This document shows positions 57,351 to 64,000 of a stretch of DNA of 64,000 nucleotides, piece after piece. Under the pieces are notes generated by a model that was not told the DNA's origin, ran no database searches, and saw only the letters and a program-made list of their open reading frames with translations. The stretch comes from Jacaranda mimosifolia (Eukaryota; Streptophyta; Magnoliopsida; Lamiales; Bignoniaceae), in assembly GCA_018894105.1 (NCBI GenBank), contig CM032133.1, positions 14,832,501 to 14,896,500 on the forward strand, written 5' to 3'. Made by a program: the position numbers and the translations under genes. Position 1 is the first letter of the stretch. Every line of letters starts with the position of its first letter.

Positions 57351-57360
57351 GTCAAAACAG

Positions 57361-60221
57361 CTAAAGGGTTCACAGAGGTCTCTAATACTTGGACTACCAA
57401 TCAGGCCATTAATATGGGATACATAAGCCAAGATAATCATACTAAAAATATCGGGCTTTTAATTAATCATGGGCTTGAAAAATACCAACAAAATGTCCAA
57501 TTACATAGGATTATCTAGCTATCCTATAATATTAATGTTTATTGGAGTTTTCCTTGGCTAAATTCCTATAGTATTTTTTCAAATAAATAAAATGGAAGTG
57601 GCCTAACAGACCTAATTCAATTGTTTTCACTTTTTTATTTTTTCATTTATATATATGCAGGCCAAGGGTTTGTAAGGGTTTGAATCTCTACATTATAATA
57701 CTATATGTGTGAAGATGGTAAAAATTTGATCAATTAATTTTAATGTTATCTATAGTTGAAAATAATTTAATTTAATAAATTTAGATAATTAATTTTTGAT
57801 TTAAGGTCCAACTAGAAAAGTTAGATTTTTTTAAAAATTAATGAATGACAATTAAAAATTAATTAATTTTAATTAATTTTTAAATGATCCATTCTTTTAA
57901 AATTTAGATGATTTGAATTAATCATTATTAAAGATTTAATACATACATACATACATACATATATATATATATATAAGTCTGGGGACAGTAGCCCCTGCAT
58001 GCCCCCTGGATCTGTTCATGTTTGAAAATTGTATTTCAAATGTAAAAAAGTTAGCTGCTACAAAATTTATAAAATCTCAATTTATTTTATGTTATTGTTT
58101 AAATTGTTTTAGGCTTCTAGTAATATAATAATAGATAACTTATTAATTATTTGAACTAAATTATATGGTTGACAATTGACATAGTTAAAAAAATTTAGCC
58201 ATTAAATAGCAAATGATATCAAAATTTACATTTTTCAGTATATTTAGTTGAAAATTGTTATATTTTTATCATGAACATTTACTCTTATATTTTTTTTCTG
58301 TTAATAATTCATAAAAAAATGTTTTCACATGGAATAATAACGTCAGATTAAAAAAAGTTTGATTGAAAATAAGTATCTATTAAATTATGTGTACATTTTA
58401 TACTTATAAAAGAAATTTTTGAAAGATCCATATTTTATTTTGAATTGAATATTAAAAATTACTTACTATTTTATGACCATTTACATAATACGGTTATTTG
58501 GTAATTTCAAAAATAGTAAAATAAATACACATATAAAAAAAAAAATTTACTTGTCAAAGTTATATGGAGTATCAAGAATTATTTTAGTTTATGAAACATT
58601 ACATGGTACGAACTACATATTAAGTTGATGATCAAATAATAACTTAATGTAAGTTATTTTTATAGATCATGAGTTAAATATAAAGATATTATATATTTAC
58701 TCTAATGATAAATATTTGACATTTTAAATATCTCAAATGTCATGAAAATTATATCTGTGACTTCCAAATTATCAAGAAATGACACAAGAAAACTTTATAT
58801 TTTAAAAAGATATTTAGTTATAATTTACCATATCAAAATCTGTATATATATATATATATAAACATATATGTAATTTAAAAAACATATTGAGTAAATTTTT
58901 TTTTTTTTTTTGCGTTTCTATTTTGTTAATCCTTTCATTTATTTTTAAAAATTTTATAGTTTAAATTTTTTTTGTAAAATTTATAAATTATTGTTAGCAA
59001 TTATTGTTATTCTACATCTTATTTAAGTATAAATTATCTTCAAACTAATATCTTCAATTCAATATTCACATATTCTATTTAGTAAGTAATAGATTTTTTT
59101 AAATATTAAAAATAATTATAATAAATCTTTTAAGTCATATAAAGTAAAATAAATATTATCACAATATAAATTATTTTTGGAGCATCGCACCAAACACATA
59201 TCAGTATATTTTTATGACAATCTCAGAATTTGGGGGCACTAGATCCAAATTTGATATCTGCAATTAATATATTTGTTTATGAAAGATGGTCATCACTAAT
59301 GTAGCTATATATCACTATATATATACACACACACATGCAGTCATGCATGCTTTAATTCTGCCTTTCAACTTTATATATATATATATATATATATATACTT
59401 TTATTATAATCATTTGCGATGATGATATCGTCGATTGTGTAAATGATGTCATTCTATTTATCTTTTGACCCATTGGCTTTTGAAAGAGACCATTTGCATT
59501 TGCACTGGAAAATTAATTGTTAATTGTGGTGCTCGGCTCTTTCTTAATTATATCAGTGTCAACTTGAGCATGCAAAAAGTTATGTTTTTTAGGTACAATT
59601 TCTCAAACGTACAGCTGTAATTGCTCATCCGAAAAAAGACTTTTAGGTACAATTTATACGTATGTTACCATATATATTTTTCTAATTAATGTGCTTTTGG
59701 ATATATAAAATGGGAGGCTTGTAGCATGGACACATACATATATATATATACACACGGATATCTAATTAACATGATCCGCTATGTATAAAGAATCAAATAG
59801 TACCATGTATGTCTCTGCTTAAATTTCTCTTTGGTTAAATCATTATTAGTTATTTAGTTTATAAGATTGCTTCTAATTACTTTGTGTTTGTACCAAAATC
59901 ATTTTTATTTATTTTTCCATGTAAAAATTAAAGGCCGAAAAGCCAAAGAATTAAGGATGTCCATGCATAAATTAATCTACGCACGCCAACCCATCAGGAG
60001 ATAGATGACCAAACCTACTTAGTCATCATCCAACATTTGTCCAAAGAGTCCTATTCCAAGCAGAAAAATTAAAAAGGGTTCCAACAAGATTCTGAATTAT
60101 CCAAAGGATAATTAAGTCTCATCTCAAACGAATAAGGAAACCCCCTAAGGCTCAATTGGTTATATCATTCATTGGACTATCTAAAGTCATAAGACTTTTA
60201 TAACAAAAATACTCAATAACA

Positions 60222-60255
<34 letters not shown>

Positions 60256-60640
60256 ACAACTTTACGATCAATCAATTTAACAATTTATCAAGTTTTTTTG
60301 GAACTTATTGAATCTTGATTTTACTTTTATTGTTTTCCAATAGCTATCCTTCCTCTCCAAATCTGATGAAATATTGCATGGTTTTTGTTTTTAAATTAAT
60401 TTGCGTTACTAGCTAGCTAGCACCTCAAAATTGACATGAAATATATTCTCATTTTTGAACGTACACATATGGTTGATCAGAGACCCTCTTGTTTTGGTAT
60501 CATCAAGGATCCTTTCATCTTGATACTGCACAAAATTCCATGTACACTCCGTGTATGTGTATATCCCAATTGGAACTAAATTATAATTACATGTACAGAT
60601 TTGACATGCACGCGCACGCACGTGATCCATGTAACAATCT
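57361..60640. other. AT-rich intergenic stretch with simple repeats
   Basis: No gene recognised. Simple repeats include (ACAT)n(AT)n at 57943-57974, AT runs at 58843-58860 and 59373-59397, and (AC)n at 60224-60253. The 60-codon frame at 59286 is translated repeat sequence. Confidence 0.5.
60224..60253. repeat. (AC)n microsatellite
   Basis: Fifteen uninterrupted AC units. Confidence 0.95.
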
Positions 60641-60645
60641 GACTT

Positions 60646-61061
60646 GAAGGGTGTTTTGATGACCTTATCATAAGTTTTTCAAAATATTTTATAAGATATT
60701 TGGAAGCTTATAAGATGTCAAAAAGTATTTGATAATTTTTTTTTTAAAAAAAGAGCTCATAAAATCTTAAAATAAGATGTTATGATCTTATAAGCTCTTC
60801 TTCTTTTTTTTTTTAGAAAAAAAATAAATAAATAAATAACAAGTCTCTAACTTATTTTTAACATTTTAACAAGCTACTTTAATTTTAATTATATTAATTA
60901 CAAAATTATTATTATTATATTATTAACATTTTATAAGTTCCAAAATCTTACTTTATCCAAACATTTTAAGAACTTATTTTTAAAACAAGATCTAACATCT
61001 TATAAGCTCCAAAAACATCTTATAGATATAGGAGTTTGTAAGACCTTTTTAAATAAACTTA
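60646..61061. mobile_element. Tourist-like MITE, copy 2 (right end lost)
   Basis: It begins GAAGGGTGTTTTGATGA, related to the GAGGGCGTTTGG end at 35326, and follows the same internal order of CTTATAAG-containing segments, with extra T- and A-rich insertions. It stops at ATAAACTTA, where a complete copy would continue to CCAAACACCCTC, and copy 3 starts at the next base. Confidence 0.7.
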
Positions 61062-61455
61062 GAGGGTGTTTGGTTGAACTTATAAGTTCCTTAAAACATC
61101 TTATAAAATGTTTGAGAGCTTATAAGATGTCAAAAAAGTGTTTGATAAATTTTTTTTAAGAAAGAGCTTGTAAGCTTCTAAAATATGATATTATGAGCTT
61201 ATAAGCTCTTTTTAGAAAAGTAAAGAGTTTCTAACTTATTTTTAAAATTTTAACAAGTTCTCATAATTTTGATCATGTCAATTACAAAATTGTCATTACT
61301 AACATCTTATAAGTTTCAAATATTTTATTTTATTGAAACACTGTAAGAACTTATTTAAAAAAATAAAAAATAGCATCTTATAAACTCTAAAAATATCTTA
61401 TAAAATATAGAAACTTATAAGATCTTTTAAATAAATTTAACCAATCACCCTCTTG
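61059..61455. mobile_element. Tourist-like MITE, copy 3
   Basis: The 391-bp element 61062-61452 starts GAGGGTGTTTGGTTGAAC and ends CCAATCACCCTC. The flanks are TTA and TTG, a 3-bp duplication with one mismatch. Length and internal order match the 386-bp copy at 35326-35711. Confidence 0.78.
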
Positions 61456-62640
61456 ATATGTTTGTACTGTATGGACCGAGGTCTTTTGCATGCAACAATC
61501 GAACTGTTCCTTCAAGGTCGTAGCAATTACAAGAATTGGCATTAGTGACATGCAGTTGTTTTGTTTATAGCCACACATGTTACAGCACAAATCTTGATTC
61601 CTAGAATACAACTAAATTTTAGTGGATATTATTATTATTATTATCAGTACTTTTGTTCAATATTCATAGTAGTATTTGATTTGTAATTGGAGTAGGGTTG
61701 GTGGATATATTATATTATTTTCGGAAGCTATCGCCTATCAGTATGGAGTTTGAGAAAGAAAGGCATGAGTGGGTTCTCATTAGGCCATGCACAAATACAA
61801 TTGTAGGGCGGGCGAGGATGATGTGTACATGTCACCAATATCGTCTTCTACAGGAAGAAACAAAGCAAAAAGTTAATTAAATATATATAGTGCAGCCCCG
61901 CCCGGCCATTACTTTTATATATGTGCGCTTGTGCATAGGCAACCAAACACGCTTGTTTAAATATATATATATCGCCGTCCTAGCAATTAGTGGATCCTTT
62001 AAGTGGGAGATTAGAACTATGATGTCACCCACCTTAATTTGCTTTCATTTCTTGTTTAAAGATATATCTTCTACTACTTCCTTTTTTAAAGCCTCACAGT
62101 ATACCTGAAAATCACACAATATAAAACATCGATTATATCAGTACCCAATCACCTTTTCATCCTTCAAATAGCATTATGATTAAATAAATAACTCCACATG
62201 CTACACAAATCTGACAAAGTTAGTTACAAATTGAATTTAATGAAATCAATGAATTGCTTTTCTACTTAAATGAAGAAAAATTGTAAAATTCACTTCCAAA
62301 AATTTAGTTTAAAAATTATTTAGAATAGATTGAATTAGAGTAATCAGGTATCAACTTTTTACAAGCAAATTAAAAATAATGCATATATTTTTCAAACTAA
62401 CTACAGTAGAATTTATGAGGACTTGTCAACTCCGTATTATGTATATATATATATATATATATTTTTTTTTTTTCTATATTTGTCATTTACAATCATTTAG
62501 TTAAATAATAATCACAATTAATATGTTAACATCTTATTAAATAGAACTAAGTTTCACTATATTTATTGCTTAACTAATTTATTTAAGAATATTTTAATTG
62601 GACTTTAATTTATTGTCTATAAAATTAATCAATTTTGACA
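61456..62640. other. intergenic stretch, nothing recognised
   Basis: Two 60- to 72-codon frames (61698 and 61890) show no domain or promoter context, and I do not call them genes. The rest is AT-rich, with a TA run at 62440-62461. Confidence 0.45.
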
Positions 62641-62649
62641 TCATTAGAC

Positions 62650-63910
62650 TTTTTTGTTGCTATTCCATCATTATTTGTAGCTAGTAACAGAGTAGTAACA
62701 GAATAGCAATGAAAAGATACTTACATTAATTATTTTTTTTTAATAAAACATAACTCATTGCCATTTTTATCTTTCATAATAATTGTATTTTGTTAATTTA
62801 AGAAAGTCAAAAATAATTGTGTCAACAAAGCGAAAAGGAAATAAAAAAAAAAAAGTATGATATCTAGGACATACATTAAAAGTTACACAAAATTGAGAGA
62901 CCAATTGGTACTACGAGAACTCAATTAATTAAAATTTCATCCTACAAAATATCATAATGTTCCATTAACAAAACTCTCTATATTGTAAAATGTAATGAAA
63001 TTAGTTACAATGTGAAAACAAAATGATAATGAGTCATTTTTCTAATTGAAGAAAAAACTAAAAAAATGAATTAAAAATTTCGACAAAAAAAAAAATATAT
63101 ATTTTGGGTATATAAGTCTAATAGGAGCACTATATAAGCCCTGAATTTTATAAGAAACATCAATGTGATTGATGAACTATTTATAATTAGAATTAATTTG
63201 TTAACAAAGAGCAAGTGATACTAAAGTTCACCAAGTTAATTACTTAAGTAACTCATTTAAGAACGTGATTAATGGAATTTATTTTTTTTTCTATAAAATT
63301 AATCAGTTTTGATATGTACAAGATTTTTATGTATATTTCATTGTTATTGTTATACCTAGCAATGAAGTAAGAAAGAAAATAGATTTAAATCAATCATTTA
63401 GCTTGTTATTAAAATATAACTTCATTGATTTTACCATAAGATGTTAGCTACAAAATAGCAACCAAAATTTATTCATCACATTTAGAAACAGGATAATGAT
63501 AGAAATATTACATTTCAAAATAAAAATAAAATCCTCCAATTATGTTGTTGCTATTCTGTAGTTAATAGCAACAAGATAGTAATGGAGTTCTATCAATTTC
63601 ATTTTGCAATAGACTAGCAACGAATATATTATTTTTTAAACTAAGTATTAATTCTTTATATTGTTTGGTTGCTATTCCATTTCAATTAGCAAAGGAATAG
63701 CCACAGGGTATACTTTTGTCACAATAATACTGACAGAATAGCAATGGACTATCAAGTCCTTTCCTATTCCATTGCTATTCTATTGGAAAGTCTAAAAAAA
63801 ATGTTGCGATTTATGTTCCGTTGCTATTTTCATATGTATTCCGCTGAAAATAGCAACGGAACTTTTCTATTGGTAAAATTTCATTATAAATACTTTGTTT
63901 TCTTGTAGTA
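62650..63910. mobile_element. right arm of a CACTA-like element
   Basis: The plus strand ends TTTTCTTGTAGTA at 63898-63910, the reverse complement of the CACTA terminus (C/T)ACTACAAGAAAA. Upstream, GTTGCTATTCC and its complement GGAATAGCAAC recur in both orientations at about 62655, 62700, 63340, 63540-63575, 63665-63700, 63735-63780 and 63815-63865, as expected for subterminal transposase-binding repeats. No transposase and no left end were found. Confidence 0.5.
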
Positions 63911-64000
63911 AGAAGAAGAAAAAAAGAGGTTGCTGAGGCAACATGTGAAATGAAAAATATTTTTTGAGTTCGACTTATGAGAGGGATGGCGGAGTATGAG
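63911..64000 (+). other. window edge, unassigned
   Basis: Purine-rich DNA with a short open stretch after the CACTA-like end; too little remains to judge. Confidence 0.3.

Larger units (their letters stand above)
49554..57360 (+). mobile_element. Tat-like Ty3/gypsy element with antisense gene; 3' LTR missing
   Basis: The order is 5' LTR, primer site, gag, protease, RT, RNase H, a second RNase H, integrase, tandem repeats, and an antisense gene. A second RNase H, TGGCGCC-type primer site, long 3' region and antisense ORF are features of the Tat lineage (Retand, Cinful and relatives). All genes contain stops and frameshifts. No copy of the 5' LTR occurs after 57 kb, so the 3' end is truncated; 57360 is approximate. 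Confidence 0.85.

Noticed and set aside
49554..57360. Endogenous pararetrovirus
   Set aside because: The pol order with integrase after RNase H, flanking LTR and TGGCGCC primer site identify a Ty3/gypsy retrotransposon, and no movement or coat protein motifs were seen.
1..64000. tRNA, rRNA or snRNA genes
   Set aside because: No cloverleaf with A and B boxes, rRNA signature or snRNA promoter pair was recognised by eye on either strand; a covariance-model search would be needed to exclude them.

Overview
This is nuclear DNA from a flowering plant, most likely a eudicot. It is AT-rich, carries one intron-rich housekeeping gene with GT-AG splice sites, one plant-specific type I MADS-box gene, and many plant retrotransposons and small DNA transposons. 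Nothing bacterial, organellar or viral was recognised. The species cannot be named from the sequence.

Region by region: 1-6.6 kb holds a promoter-like stretch, a non-autonomous hAT element with a perfect 8-bp target duplication (576-1369), and the minus-strand 5' part (LTR, primer site, gag) of a degenerate Tat-like Ty3/gypsy element (about 2.1-3.9 kb). The only clearly intact cellular gene is RPN10 (6925-14294, plus strand, ten coding exons, 402 residues), the ubiquitin receptor of the 26S proteasome. From 16.4 to 40.4 kb there is a probable solo LTR followed by a 20.6-kb nest: a long-LTR gypsy element (19808-40426) with no recognisable protein genes is split by a Sirevirus-like Ty1/copia element (24364-35994), whose two LTRs were in turn entered by a hAT element (24856-26636) and a Tourist-like MITE (35326-35711). 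All four insertions keep target duplications, perfect for the two DNA transposons and one base off for the two retroelements.

From 40.4 to 57.4 kb: a CACTA-type terminus, a Tat-like solo LTR (41366-42105), a type I MADS-box gene broken by a frameshift (42886-43886), an orphan telo-box leader, a short gypsy derivative that kept only gag and protease between two LTRs (45690-49177), and a plus-strand Tat-like gypsy element (49554 to about 57360) with two RNase H regions, a 3' tandem array and a long antisense gene. The rest, to 64 kb, is AT-rich intergenic DNA with two adjacent MITE copies and the right arm of a CACTA-like element.

Apart from RPN10 almost everything coding is decayed transposon sequence. 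The best candidates for less-described biology are the extra ORF downstream of pol in the copia element, the spliced-looking antisense genes inside two gypsy-type sequences, the RT-less gag-protease element, and the protein-less long-LTR gypsy element.
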